Part shown: in pieces, positions 10,215-21,708 of the stretch | How positions within the stretch are numbered: the first letter of the stretch is position 1 | How the letters are laid out: the number at the start of each line of letters is the position of its first letter | NCBI GenBank assembly: GCA_001972305.1 | Contig: BDDD01000173.1 | Location: 365,403 to 429,402 of the forward strand | From: Cephalotus follicularis | Lineage: Eukaryota > Streptophyta > Magnoliopsida > Oxalidales > Cephalotaceae | Reading direction: 5' to 3' | Length of the DNA: 64,000 bases | The notes under the pieces: generated by a model | The model's input: the letters and a program-made list of their open reading frames with translations, nothing else | What the model was told of the DNA's origin: nothing | Databases searched by the model: none | Program-made: the position numbers and the translations under genes

Positions 10215-10776
10215 ATGGTTAGGTCAAAATCCTCTGCTCTTAAGAAGGCTGCATTATCTTCCTAGCTAAGAAATCTGATAGAAAACGTAAGCTTGACATT
10301 ATGGAACCTTCCCCTGACCCTGCTCTCCAATCGGATTCTGTATCAGAAGAGCAAATCCCCCTGAGAAATGTTGTTTTTGTAGATAAACGGGTCATGGGTA
10401 GCAGGAACATCGATCTGGCTTTTTGTTCCTCTGAGTTTTCATTCGTTTCATGGCTTGATAACCTTCATCTTCTTCCCCTTGTCCAAATCCAGGACCCTTT
10501 TTATATAAAATTGGTCAAGGAATTTTATATGAATCTTAGGATAGTGTCTAGCCCTAATGAGGAGTTTGCTCTCTCCTCTTCTGTCAAAGGGCAACGTATC
10601 TTTCTAGATGCTAGGATTCTAGCCTCTATCTTCCATATTCCACACACCGGCTTGTACATTTTTTAGCATAAAAAATGGCCGGAGGTTGAGGGTTTTCACC
10701 CTAATCAAATTTTGTCTATTCTATACCCAAACGATCCAAACATACATCCTAATATGGCACTGAGCACAAACAGATT
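10215..10776 (+). pseudogene. Element D extra ORF (SIRE-type additional ORF), frameshifted
   Basis: A start at 10215 opens a short basic peptide (MVRSKSSALKKAALSS) that stops at about 10263. The open stretch 10301-10666 resumes in another frame. Its motif SSVKGQRIFLDARILASI aligns with VKDKNIMMNYATLASIL in the extra ORF of F (38650-38715), and VEGFHPNQILSILYPND aligns with the next block of F. This resembles the plant-transposon-associated domain found after pol in SIRE/Maximus copia elements; its function is unknown. CT-rich sequence at 10050-10170 lies between array D2 and the start. The ORF is lost at the N at 10777. Confidence 0.7.
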
Positions 10777-10812
10777 NTCCCCGTCTTGTATATTGCAAGA
10801 GTATTTATTTCA
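10777..10812 (+). other. Ambiguous base and 3' LTR remnant of element D
   Basis: A single N at 10777 joins the extra ORF directly to the last 30-odd bases of the LTR (TCTTGTATATTGCAAG ... TTTCA, matching 6265-6293 apart from one substitution). The end of the extra ORF, the PPT and about 1.23 kb of 3' LTR are absent. The N suggests an unresolved assembly gap at the C-rich tract rather than a biological deletion. Confidence 0.75.
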
Positions 10813-13800
10813 AAGAGGAAAACAGGTGAATCCTCTAACAGTAAGCATAAGAAAGCAAGGTCCGATGGAGGACAAGACTCAAAAAAATTTCAAGAATGTG
10901 GGAAAAGACAACGTGGGAAATGTTTATACGGGACGAGAGTGTGTTACAAATGTGGAAAGCAAGGACACCAAGCTAAAGAGTGTCGACAAGGACAGGACCA
11001 AACTCCAAATAAAAGGGCAATCAAATGCTACAATTGTGGACAGGAAGGACATGTGTCCATTCACTGCACCCGACCAAAGATGGGAGGACAAGGAGGAAAC
11101 GAAGCCCAGCAACAAAGAGCACTAGTAAGAACCTATGCCATGACGGCTGAAGAGGCAGAAAATCCCAATGATGTGGTGACAGGTACTTTTCTCGTATGCT
11201 CTAAATCTGCATATGTATTGTTTGATACGGAAGCGATGCATTCTTTTGTGTCTTTATCTTTTGCACGATGTTTAAATACCCCATCACAAGATTTGGAGAT
11301 AGGTTTAGCGGTTGAAACCCCAAGTGGTAATACTTTGGTGGCTGATAAAGTACATAAGTCTTGTGACCTAATATTATGTGATAGGATGATGCTAGTAGAC
11401 TTAGTACCTCTAGCAATCCTAAAGTTTGATGCCATACTAGGCATGGATTGGCTTTCAGCGAATCATGCTAGTGTTGACTATTTTAAGAAGGAAGTTAGGT
11501 TTGCTATACCGGAACAACTTGAGTTTGTTTTCCTAAGCACGGGAGCCAGTGAACCCTCAACTACTATATCATCGATGCAAGCTAAGCGATTATTGGAAAG
11601 AGGATGCGAAGGCTATCTTGCCTATGTGATGGATACCGATAAAGAGAAGATCAAGATAGAAGAGTTACATGTTGTTAAGGAGTTCACTGATGTTTTTCCT
11701 GAAGATCTACCTGGTATGCCACCGGATCGAGAAGTGGAGTTTACAATTGATGTGGTACTAGGAACAGCTCCTATTTCAAAGAGCCCTTACCACATGGCAC
11801 CAGCTGAGCTGAAAGAGTTGAAGGATAAATTACAAGAGCTTTTGGATAAAGGATTTATCCGACCGAGTGTATCACCATGGGCTGCACCGATACTATTTGT
11901 GAAAAAGAAGGACGGGACAATGAGACTCTGCATAGACTACCAAGAGCTGAATCATGTCACCATCAAGAACAAGTACCCACTACCAAGGATTGATGACTTG
12001 TTTGATCAACTCAAGAATGCTCGATACTTCTCGAAGATTGATCTTCAATCGGCCTACCATCAAGTGAAAGTCAAGAAAGAAGATATACCAAAGAGTGCCT
12101 TCAAGACAAGAGATGGACATTATGAGTTTTTGGTGATGTCGTTTGGATTAACAAATGCTCCAGTGGTGTTTATAAGTTTGATGATCAGGATCTTCAGTGA
12201 ATTTTTGGATCAGTTCATGATAGTCTTTATTGATGACATTCTAGTATACTTAAATAGTAGAGAGGAGCACGAGGAACATTTAACCCGCGTATTACAGATA
12301 CTGCAGAAGGAGCAGCTCTACGCTAAGTTCAACAAATGCCAGTTCTGGATAGAAGAGGTATCCTTCTTGGGACATGTGATCACACGGGAGGGCATCTCTG
12401 TGGATCCCGCTAAGACAGAAGCGATAAGAGAATGGCAGAGACCTACCTCAGTAGCCGAGATACGGAGTTTTTTGGGACTAGAAGGCTATTATCGAAGGTT
12501 TGTGAAGAATTTCTCTCGTATTCCGAACCCTCTCACAAGGTTGACACAGACGAATGTAAAGTTTGAGTGGTCCGACCAATGCGAGAAGAGTTTCTTGGAG
12601 TTGAAAGAAAGACTGATGAATGCCCCGATATTAACATTACCAACGGAATCAGAAAGTTTTGTGGTGTATAGTGATGCATCTCACAAAGGACTTGGTTGCG
12701 TGCTGATGCAACAAGGAAAAGTGATTGCCTATGCTTCCAGACAGCTTAAAGCACATGAATAGAATTATCCTACGCATGATTTGGAATTGGCCGCAGTTAT
12801 CTTCGCGCTGAAGATTTAGAGACACTATCTATATGGAGCGAAATGTGTAATCTTCACCGACCACAAAAGCCTCAAGTATATTTTCACCCAAAAGGAGTTA
12901 AACATGAGGCAAAGGAGATGGTTAGAGCTTATCAAAGATTACGATGGCACCATTCAATACCATCCGGGTAAAGTGAATGTTGTGGCAGAAGCCTTAAGTC
13001 AAAAAAGTACGGGGAACTTGGCTATGATGATCACTACACAGGAAGAATTGATAAGAGATTTCCAACGGATGAACTTGGAAGTGATAAGACAAGGAGAAGG
13101 GGCTTCCCTATTTCAAGTCATAGCACAATCTTCTCTAGTTGAGAGAATAAAGCAATGTCAGTTTGAGGACTTGGAATTTAAGGAGATAGCAGAGGGAGTA
13201 AGGAATGGAAAAGTATCGCGCTTCAACTTGGGAGCCGACAACGTATTGAGATTCGATACAAGACTATGCATTCCAGCTAAGGCATATTTGAAAGAGGAAC
13301 TAATTACGGAAGCACATAGTTCAAATTTCTCAGTACACCCTGGAAGTACAAAGATGTATAGAGATTTGCGAGATCTCTATTGGTGGAATAATATGAAAAG
13401 AGAAATTGCGGACTTTGTGTCAAGATGTCTTGTTTGTCAACAAGTGAAAGCTGAGCATCAGTTGCCGAAAGGAACCTTACAGTCGCTTCCCATACCAGAA
13501 TAGAAGTGGGAGCATATTAGTATGGACTTCGTGACAGGACTGCTAAGGACTGCTAAAGGGAATAATGCAATATGGGTAGTTGTGGACCGATTAACGAAAT
13601 CTGCTCATTTTCTACCGATCAAACATAGTCATTCATTGAGTCAACTAGCAAGGATTTATGAACAAGAGATCATCATATTACATGGTGTACCAGTATCGAT
13701 CGTTTCGGATCGAGATCCCCGTTTCACGTCACGCTTTTAGAAGAGTTTACAGAATGCTTTGGGTACAAGGTTGAAATTCTGTACGGCGTACCATCCGCAA

Positions 13801-14547
13801 ATAGACGGGCAATCAGAACGGACTATACAGACATTGGAAGACATGTTACGTGCTTGTGTTATAGATTTACAAGGGAATTGGGAACAACATGTCACTATGG
13901 TTGAGTTTGCTTACAACAACAGTTTTCAAGCTAGCATACAGATGGCACCTTTTGAAGCTCTTTATGGACGAAGATGTCGAACGCCTGTCTGTTGGGAAGA
14001 GGTAGGAGAACAGAAGTTATTAGGACCAGAAATGGTACAAGCAACTACCGAAAAAGTGAAGCTGATACGGAAACGTCTCTTAATGGCGCAAAGTAGACAG
14101 AAGAGCTATGCGGACAAGAGACGGAGAGAGCTACAGTTTCAAGTGGGAGATCACATTTTTCTCAAGGTATCACCATGGAAAGGAGTGATGCGGTTTGGCA
14201 AGAAGAGAAAGCTTAGTCCCCAATACATTGGACCATATGAAATTTTAGAAAAGATAGGAGAAGTTGCGTATAAGCTTGCCTTGCCACCAAGTCTATCTCA
14301 TGTACACAACATATTCCATGTATCGCTACTACGGAAATATATGGCCAACCCATCTCATGTTCTAAGAGTTGAGCCTATTCAAGTGCATGAAGACTTATCA
14401 TACAATGAGCAACCAGTGGAGATCCTGGATTACAAAGAACAATTCCTGCGGACCAAGACCGTTCCGTTAGTAAAAGTTTTATGGAAAAACCACGAAGTTG
14501 AAGAAGCCACCTGGGAGTTGGAAGACACCATGAGACAAGAGTACCCT
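10813..14547 (+). pseudogene. Element B gag C-terminus and pol (protease, RT, RNase H, integrase, chromodomain-like tail)
   Basis: In order: two CCHC knuckles ([28 protein letters not shown]); protease with an altered active site (FDTEAMHSF, where DTG is expected); RT with CIDYQELN and the catalytic FIDDILVY; RNase H ([14 protein letters not shown]); the integrase zinc finger with [17 protein letters not shown] and [11 protein letters not shown]; the integrase core ([25 protein letters not shown]); GPYEILEKIG; and a tail with ILDYKEQFLRTKTVPLVKVLW. Stops lie at 12760, 12817, 13501 and 13738; the last three replace conserved Trp codons (TGG to TAG). Codons after the C insertion (19387 on) complete the usual YPHLF ending. 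Confidence 0.93.
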
Positions 14548-14744
14548 TGTAATACCCTGCTTACCTGTACATATTTTCTTACGGGTTTTATTTTTTTTTC
14601 GTTTATGAAATTGTATGTTTACGTTGGGTTTATGTTTGGGGCTGACTGATACCAGCCTTATTTTGTTTGGGCTAATGGGTATGGATTTGGTTATGGGATA
14701 AGTACCTATATTATATTTACTATTATTACAAATCATTTTTAATT

Positions 14745-14935
14745 TATAAATACACAATTATCTTTTCAGAAAATACTTTTATTTTAAAAACAAAATCCTT
14801 ATTACTTATTTTATTTCTTTCCTTTATTTCTTTTTCCTTTTCCTTTTTATTTCCTTTTCTCTCAAACTCTCTCTTCCTCTCACGACATCTCTCCCTCTCT
14901 CAACACTCTCACCCGAAATCTCTTCTTCTTCATAA
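14745..14935 (+). promoter_or_regulatory. TATA box and pyrimidine patch in C 5' LTR
   Basis: TATAAATA (14745-14752) is followed by about 130 bp of C/T-rich sequence, the layout of plant core promoters with a Y patch. This segment is absent from the truncated 3' LTR. Array C1 lies downstream of it. Confidence 0.45.
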
Positions 14936-15234
14936 TGGTTACACGGCAATAATCTCCTCTTTCCATATTAACATGATTTGGTCTCATTATTTCCTTATTC
15001 TTTTTCCCCAAATTCCTCTTCTATTTCCTTATTCTTAGTATGCAATGGTTTAAAGTCCCTGTCATTGAAAGAAATTTCTGTCAATATGCTTATGTCGAAT
15101 TCTGTGATGTAACAATGTTAAACATGCCATATAAGTTGTTCTTACTGTTAGGAATCATCTGGTAATGAACGAATCAATTATGGGCAGCAAGATTGCAGCA
15201 AATCTGCAATATTTTTGGTTTCTGTCGAGCAAGG

Positions 15235-15493
15235 CAGTCGGCTGCCCTGTGAATGCAGTCGACTGGTTGTCCTGTTCAGTCGGCTGGATACCCTGTTTCA
15301 GTCGACTGGTTGCTATCTGGTCTAAAGAAGTCGACTCCTTATTTTCATAGTCGTCTTGTTTTAAGTTATGCAGTCGACTGGTTCTCATTTCAGTCGACTG
15401 TTTGCAAGTCCAGGTTGTGTAGTCGACTGGCCCTGTTTTCCAGCCGACTGCCACCTTCTGTTAGTCGACTGGATTCCTCAAACAGTCGTCTGG
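15235..15493 (+). repeat. TCGA palindrome array C1
   Basis: About twelve copies of the CAGTCGACTGG version at 20-30 bp spacing. Variants include CAGTCGGCTG, CAGCCGACTG and AGTCGTCTGG. The homologous cluster in the 3' LTR is 17765-18023, where three of the variants differ. Confidence 0.85.
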
Positions 15494-16861
15494 TTTGTCC
15501 TGTAAACTCCTGTTTTCGTCCGTTTATTCTTCCGATGATCCGGGTTTAATTGTAAACATTTTTATGATTCTGTTTTGTGTTCTAAATGGATTTTAGACCC
15601 TTATACGAATGTTTTCGTATTGTATAGATTTGTGTACTACGTGGGACCTTTAAGTTATTCGTAAGCTTATTTGTGATCGCACAAGGTACGGATTCTTCGT
15701 TCCTTGACATATTCTTATCGTTTCAGTATCGTTTGAGATTTAAATACAGATTCTGATTTTGATATTACTTGGTTTATCAATATGCTTACTTTGGTTTATG
15801 AATTCCGTAAGTTTGGATTTTTGCAAATAAAGTCTTTTGGTATTTTGCGAAGTAAATATTCTGACTTTATAAAATCAGTTTCGATGTATTTACGAAATGA
15901 TATGCAATCATCTATTTACTGTAAAATTTGATGATTTAATTATGAAAGTATATCGTTTGTGTACGATTTATGGTAATGGTTTGGGAAACGTCTTTATTTG
16001 AAAATGATTTGATGAAATCATATTTTTGAAAATGATAAAATACTGAGCTATTATATCCACCTATGGGGGTACCATAGGCACGTCGTGGGCCTGGCACGGG
16101 GACGTGACACTTTCCGTAACGGTGTGATTCGTTTACGGCGTCTCTCAGGGATATCAGTAGATCGGATTTGGGATGGAGGCGTATAGATCGATCTTAGTTA
16201 TATGTTATTGGTATATGTTTGGGATATGGAGATTGCATGTATAGTGTCGTATACTACAATTCCATTGGCAATGTGGGTGTCGCGAAACTCCTTGCTATTA
16301 TATGATATGTTTTGGGTTTTGGTGCTCAGGTTTTTGATCCTATGTTTTGGAAAAAGGTACACTTTATGGTTTTCAAAGTTATGAACTTTGTTTATCCGTT
16401 TTGCCGTGGTCATTTATAAAATCTGTTGAAATTATATTATTGCTTAAAATTTCAGTTTTAATATACTTTTGGAAATCTTCCTGCTTTAAAAATATTGTTT
16501 ACTGTTTTATATTCTATATCCGTACTGAGGTTTACTCAGCCGCATTTTTGTTTTCCATGCGGAAGGTTATCAGGAGCAAAGGGGCAATGTGTGATGAGAG
16601 TGACTCCCATCCTTATCTGAGGATTGTCTAGTGGCCGATCCTTTATGTTATATGGTCATAGTGGAACCAGTTAAATTGACCAATATGTTAATTTCAGTTT
16701 ATGATTTTGGATTTTGAATAAGCTTAAGTTTATGATCAGTTTTACATGTTATGGATACGCTTTAAACCATCACGTTTTCATAAAGATGAACCTTTTTAAT
16801 ATGATTAGTTCGGTTATATGCACCTGTGGCGACTCTCACGTCTCGGGGGTGTTACAGTTTA

Positions 16862-16873
16862 TGGTATCAGAGA
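16862..16873 (+). promoter_or_regulatory. Element C primer binding site
   Basis: TGGTATCAGAGA starts five bases after the 5' LTR end. It is the initiator tRNA-Met type, as in B. Confidence 0.9.
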
Positions 16874-17030
16874 ATAGGTTTTGTTTCGTTAGGAGACCTG
16901 ACTAGGTTTGACCTGTGAGCTTGGGTAGACTTGGGTTAGGGCTGTTTTGTTATATTTCGGTCTTTCTGATATGTTTTCTATTTTGGTTTTGTGTTTCGGT
17001 TTGATATCACGTGATCGGTTTCTTTCGTAG

Positions 17031-17563
17031 ATGGTACGCACAAGAAACGTTCCTCAGAGAACTGCACCAGCTGGGGCTCAGAACGAAGCTAGAAACGAGC
17101 CTTCTGTGGAAGAGTTGGTCCGTTGGGCAGTTGCTCAGGAAGTGAGTCGAGTTATGCGACAACAACAGAACCGGGAACAAGTTGCTGAAAAGAATGTTCC
17201 GGTAGAGGTTCAGGCGGGTGTGGAAACTGGGGATAGGCATGATACCCCTACTCATGTTTGACTTGAGCGGTTTCAGAAACAGAGGCCGCAGTCCTTCAGT
17301 TCGGCTGTGACACCAGTGGAAGCTGAGCACTGGATAGCGCACATGGAGAAGATCTTCAATGTTATGAGGTGTGATGATCAGCAGAAGGTAAGATTGGCGA
17401 CTTACAAATTAGAAGGGGATGCTCAGAAGTGGTGGAATACTCTGAATTCGGCTAAGGGTGATGGTTATGCTGACGCTCTGTCATGGTTTGAGTTCCGGGA
17501 TGTCTTCTATCAGCAGTATTTCCCCACTGCTGATAAGGAGGCCTACGCTAGAGAGTTCGTAAA
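17031..17563 (+). pseudogene. Element C gag, N-terminal fragment
   Basis: This gypsy gag starts at 17031, directly after an acceptor-like TTTCTTTCGTAG. The N-terminus is hydrophilic (RTRNVPQRTAPAGAQNEARN). A TGA at 17259 sits where LERFQKQRPQSFS continues, consistent with CGA to TGA. The capsid signature follows: EAEHWIAHMEKIFNVMRC, YKLEGDAQKWWN and FRDVFYQQYFP. The frame runs at 17564 straight into LTR sequence, so the rest of gag and all of pol are deleted. Apparent codons after 17563 are LTR sequence. Confidence 0.88.
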
Positions 17564-19386
17564 CTTAGTATGCAATGGTTTAAAGTCCCTGTCATTGAAA
17601 GAAATTTCTGTCAATATGCTTATGTCGAATTCTGTGATGTAACAATGTTAAACATGCCATATAAGTTGTTCTTACTGTTAGGAATCATCTGGTAATGAAC
17701 GAATCAATTATGGGCAGCAAGATTGCAGCAAATCTGCAATATTTTTGGTTTCTGTCGAGCAAGGCAGTCGGCTGCCCTGTGAATGCAGTCGACTGGTTGT
17801 CCTGTTCAGTCGGCTGGATACCCTGTTTCAGTCGACTGGTTGCTATCTGGTCTAAAGTAGTCGACTCCTTATTTTGATAGTCGACTTGTTTTAAGTTACG
17901 CAGTCGACTGGTTCTCATTTCAGTCGACTGTCTGCAAGTCCAGGTTGTGTAGTCGACTGGCCCTGTTTTCCAGCCGACTGCCACCTTCTGTTAGTCGACT
18001 GGATTCCTCAAACAGTCGACTGGTTTGTCCTGTAAACTCCTGTTTTCGTCCGTTTATTCTTCCGATGATCCGGGTTTAATTGTAAACATTTTTATGATTC
18101 TGTTCTGTGTTCAAAATGGATCTTAGACCCTTATACGAATGTTTTCGTATTGTATAGATTTGTGTACTACGTGGGACCTTTAAGTTATTCGTAAGCTTAT
18201 TTGTGATCGCACAAGGTACGGATTCTTCGTTCCTTGACATATTCTTATCGTTTCAGTATCGTTTGAGATTTAAATACAGATTCTGATTTTGATATTACTT
18301 GGTTTATCAATATGCTTACTTTGGTTTATGAATTCCGTAAGTTTGGATTTTTGCAAATAAAGTCTTTTGGTATTTTGCGAAGTAAATATTCTGACTTTAT
18401 AAAATCAGTTTCGATGTATTTACGAAATGATATGCAATCATCTATTTACTGTAAAATTTGATGATTTAATTATGAAAGTATATCGTTTGTGTACGACTTA
18501 TGGTAATGGTTTGGGAAACGTCTTTATTTGAAAATGATTTGATGAAATCATATTTTTGAAAATGATAAAATACTGAGCTATTATATCCACCTATGGGGGT
18601 ACCATAGGCACGTCGTGGGCCTGGCACGGGGACGTGACACTTTCCGTAATGGTGTGATTCGTTTACGGCGTCTCTCAGGGATATCCGTAGATCGGATTTG
18701 GGATGGAGGCGTATAGATCGATCTTAGTTATATGTTATTGGTATATGTTTGGGATATGGAGATTGTATGTATAGTGCCGTATACTACAATTCCATTGGCA
18801 CTGTGGGTGTCGCGAAACTCCTTGCTATTATATGATATGTTTTGGGTTTTGGTGCTCAGGTTTTTGATCCTATGTTTCGGAAAAAGGTACATTTTATGGT
18901 TTTCAAAGTTATGAACTTTGTTTATCCGTTTTGCCGTGGTCATTTATAAAATATGTTGAAATTATATTATTGCTTAAAATTTCAGTTTTAATATACTTTT
19001 GGAAATCTTCCTGCTTTAAAAATATTGTTTACTGTTTTATATTCTATATCCGTACTGAGGTTTGCTCAGCCGCGTTTTTGTTTTCCATGCGGCAGGTTAT
19101 CAGGAGCAAAGGGGCAATGTGTGATGACAGTGACTCCCATCCTTATCTGAGGATTGTCTAGTGGCCGATCCTTTATGTTATATGGTCATAGTGGAACCAG
19201 TTAAATTGACCAATATGTTAATTTCAGTTTATGATTTTGGATTTTGAATAAGCTTAAGTTTATGATCAGTTTTACATGTTATGGATACGCTTTAAACCAT
19301 CACGTTTTAATAAAGATGAACCTTTTTAATATTATTAGTTCGGTTATATGCACCTGTGGCGACTCCCACGTCTCGGGGGTGTTACA
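17564..19386 (+). repeat. Element C 3' LTR, missing first 486 bp
   Basis: It matches 15034-16856 at a constant offset of 2530. The upstream junction falls at CTTAGTATG, where gag sequence and LTR position 487 meet. Array C2 lies at 17765-18023. Confidence 0.92.
17765..18023 (+). repeat. TCGA palindrome array C2
   Basis: The 3' LTR counterpart of C1. It has AGTCGACTTG and CAGTCGACTGG where C1 has AGTCGTCTTG and CAGTCGTCTGG, so this copy is closer to the perfect palindrome. Confidence 0.85.
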
Positions 19387-19453
19387 ACCCTCATCTTTTT
19401 AAGTCTAATGTATAACAAATTTTGTGGACAAAATTTTTGTAAGGAGGGTAGAT
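19387..19453 (+). other. End of B pol and polypurine tract
   Basis: After the ACCCT duplication, the bases continue B pol (the CCTCATCTTTT part of the YPHLF ending), then the TTTTGTGGACAAAATTTTTG block usual before gypsy 3' LTRs, and the purine tract AAGGAGGG (19441-19448) that primes plus-strand synthesis. The LTR starts at 19454. Confidence 0.88.
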
Positions 19454-21703
19454 TGTAATGACCCGAATTTCCATTAAAGATATTAATTATGGAAAGATGA
19501 TTTCTATTGTGTAAATTGACAAATAGTTCAAGGGACCCGTAGTATGACCCTACGCTCGGGGGGTTCGGGGGTTCCGCTCCCCGGTGAGCGGACGGGGGGT
19601 CCCTCTGCCCAGTCAGTAGGCAGGGGCTCGGGGGCAGCGCCCTCGAAAGAAAATTGAAATTGGCTATTTGTTTTGAATGAATTTCATGTTGAAAGCGTCA
19701 ATCTAAAAGGTTAAGAGTTGACAAAGATGTCTAAAGCGCCGACGGTTTTATTAAAAGAGTCGACGCTTTGGGCAACGGACGATGCTCTAATTGAAAACGC
19801 CGACGCGTTGAAGTCAAGTGTGTCAGTTGACCTGGACGAAGACTTAAAGCGAAGACACTTTGTAAGAAAGCATCAGCGCTTTAGTCAGGATAAAAGTGGA
19901 GAATTCAGGTCAAGCCCGTGACCGGCGACGCTTAGGGAGAAAACGTCGACGCTTTGAGCTACAGACAAAATGCAAAATCTGACTTTTTGGCATTTTGTGA
20001 GTAAAAATCTTTAATTTTGGACACGTGGTAGGCCAGGGGAGGATGATATGAGATGTTATCAGGTGATCTAACAGGTGTAATCACTTGGAGTGGTTGAATT
20101 TGAACACATGGGCTGCCAAGAGAGGGAGTTGAGTTATGTGAGAGGGGGACAAAACTTGCCTCCCAAGTAACCCTTCTATTTAATGGCAAAGAGGGTTGAA
20201 CTCAGTCATTTTAGCTGAGAAAAAAAGTGCTCCTGCTAAGAGTGAAGTGGAGAATTCGTGGGAGAGCAAAAGAGAAAGAAATTATAAAGCAAAGTAAGTA
20301 AATTCTATACCCATTTTCTACAAAGTATCCAATGTTTTGCTTCAAATTTTATAGCAAATTGTTTTATTAATATATTGCTCAATTCTTGATGAATGTTTGA
20401 ATGTTTTGGAAAAGTTAGGATGTTCTCTTTAACTGTTATGCTTTGTATGTTTCAAGATTCTATCGATTTCTTGATGAAAATCAATGTTTTAAATTGCTGT
20501 CCGGGTACTGTTTTATTCCTAGATTATGCAACAACTTCTTTAAATCATATCTTACTATATTGTTAATTAAAAATTAAATGGTTGGGTGTTTTGAAAACCT
20601 CAAGATGTCCTCTTTAACTGTTATGTTTTATGTATCTCGAAATTCTATCTAATTCTTGATGAAAATCAATGTTTCATTTTACTGCTCATGCCCTATTTTC
20701 TTATGGAACCAGCCACTTTAAAAAATTCATAACGGATTCAATTCTCAACCAATTGTTATGATATTGAGCTTCATGAATTCATAAAGATGTCTACTTTAAT
20801 GTTTATGTTTTACGTTTTATCTGAAAATGCTTATTTCTATATGAATTATAAGTTTTAGCAAAGCTATGCAAAACTGTTTTTATGAACTCATTTGAGTCAA
20901 TTATTCAAATGAAGAGAAAGGATTATGAATTGTGAAAGAAATGTTATGAAATGATTTTTATGAGTGCTTTGAGCTGATCACTCAAAGTAAATGATGAATG
21001 AACCGCCCTTGGAATGCGATCCAAGGGGAATGGAGCGAGATGCTCACGGACATACATGTGATGTAAGGATAGTAGTCGGGGAGTGCACAATGCCCCGGTG
21101 AAGCGGTGTAAAGGGTTCATTAAGGTTTTCATGACTTCGATGTTTATGAAATGTGCTAGTTACGAGTTTGTAATTAGAAAAGTGATATGTTTTACGAAAT
21201 GTTCTAGTTCTATGTATTGACTAGAAAAATGTTATGATGAAATGTGTTTACTATAAAAACACCTTACTGAGCTATTTTGAGCTCATTCCTTTCAATGTTG
21301 TTTTCAAATAAAATGTTTCCAGGAAATGAATGAATGGAGATTACGAGCTTAGAGGAAGCTCTTAAGAAGGAGTTTTTTGTGAAAGAAAGGCTATGCGATG
21401 ATGTTGCATTAATGTTTTGATATGTAATAAGAACAAAGTTTTTCCGCTGTATTATATGTTTATGTAGAAGGATGATCTTGTGTATATGTAGACCAACGAT
21501 ATGGTTATGACATCTTTACATAAGATGATTATGCGTAAAGTTTGAATTTAAGATTATGTATTATGTTGCAAGATATGAGTTTATGTTGTAATGTACTTTT
21601 AGAGAAGTGTACCAAAGGATGTAACGTTTCACACCCAACATAACGCGACCGATCCTCGAGGTTCGCTTTGAGCTATTTGCGGGGTCGGGTCGGGGGCGTT
21701 ACA
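19454..21703 (+). repeat. Element B 3' LTR
   Basis: This 2250-bp copy of 1332-3610 ends GGGGGCGTTACA and is followed by ATATG. It has more differences from its partner than the C pair has, including a 20-bp loss near 21030 (one copy of a repeated GGAGCGAGATGCTCA block). That fits B being older than C. Confidence 0.9.
19693..19956 (+). repeat. TCGA palindrome array B2
   Basis: The counterpart of B1, with several copies differing by single transitions (for example GACGATGCTC against GACGACGCTC). Confidence 0.75.
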
Positions 21704-21708
21704 ATATG

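Larger units (their letters stand above)
5031..10812 (+). mobile_element. Element D: SIRE-like Ty1/copia element inserted in B gag, RT deleted
   Basis: Both ends are defined: TGTTGACGATTC follows AAGAG (5026-5030), and TTTATTTCA is followed by AAGAG (10813-10817). In order: 5' LTR (5031-6293), PBS (6295), gag (6352-7992), protease-integrase (8010 on), remnant of the RNase H tail (to 9650), array D2, extra ORF (10215 on), an N at 10777 and only the last 30-odd bases of the 3' LTR. RT and most of RNase H are deleted, and nearly all of the 3' LTR is missing. It cannot be autonomous. Confidence 0.92.
14548..16856 (+). repeat. Element C 5' LTR (complete)
   Basis: It runs from TGTAATACCC to GGTGTTACA and is followed by the PBS. 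It contains a TATA box (TATAAATA, 14745), a long pyrimidine-rich tract (about 14800-14935) and array C1. From 16040 on it is clearly related to LTR A, for example in the GTGTGATTCG, TACGGCGTCTCTC and TCGCGAAACTCC blocks. Confidence 0.9.
14548..19386 (+). mobile_element. Element C: internally deleted Ty3/gypsy element inserted in the end of B pol
   Basis: The ends are TGTAATACCCTG (14548) and GGGGGTGTTACA (19386), flanked by ACCCT at 14543-14547 and 19387-19391. It has a complete 2309-bp 5' LTR, a PBS, about 530 bp of gag and a 3' LTR lacking its first 486 bp. By eye the shared 1823 bp differ at about 25 positions (1.4%) with no net length change. At commonly used plant substitution rates that is well under a million years, making C one of the younger layers. 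Confidence 0.92.
1332..21703 (+). mobile_element. Element B: Ty3/gypsy (Tekay/Del-like) retrotransposon with both LTRs, hosting D and C
   Basis: LTRs at 1332-3610 and 19454-21703 begin TGTAATGACCCG and end GGGGGCGTTACA. The element is flanked by ATATG (1327-1331 and 21704-21708), inside LTR A. In order: PBS (3615), a short upstream ORF (3682-4068), gag (4313-5030, continued from 10813), protease, RT, RNase H, integrase, a C-terminal chromodomain-like tail, PPT (19441). Without D, C and their duplications it is about 9.7 kb, a plausible full length. Pol is broken by at least five stops, so it is non-autonomous now. RT before integrase defines gypsy; the tail after integrase points to chromoviruses. 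Confidence 0.92.

Noticed and set aside
17564-17642. Continuation of C gag beyond 17563
   Set aside because: From 17564 the sequence is identical to LTR sequence at 15034 on; the open frame across the junction is accidental.
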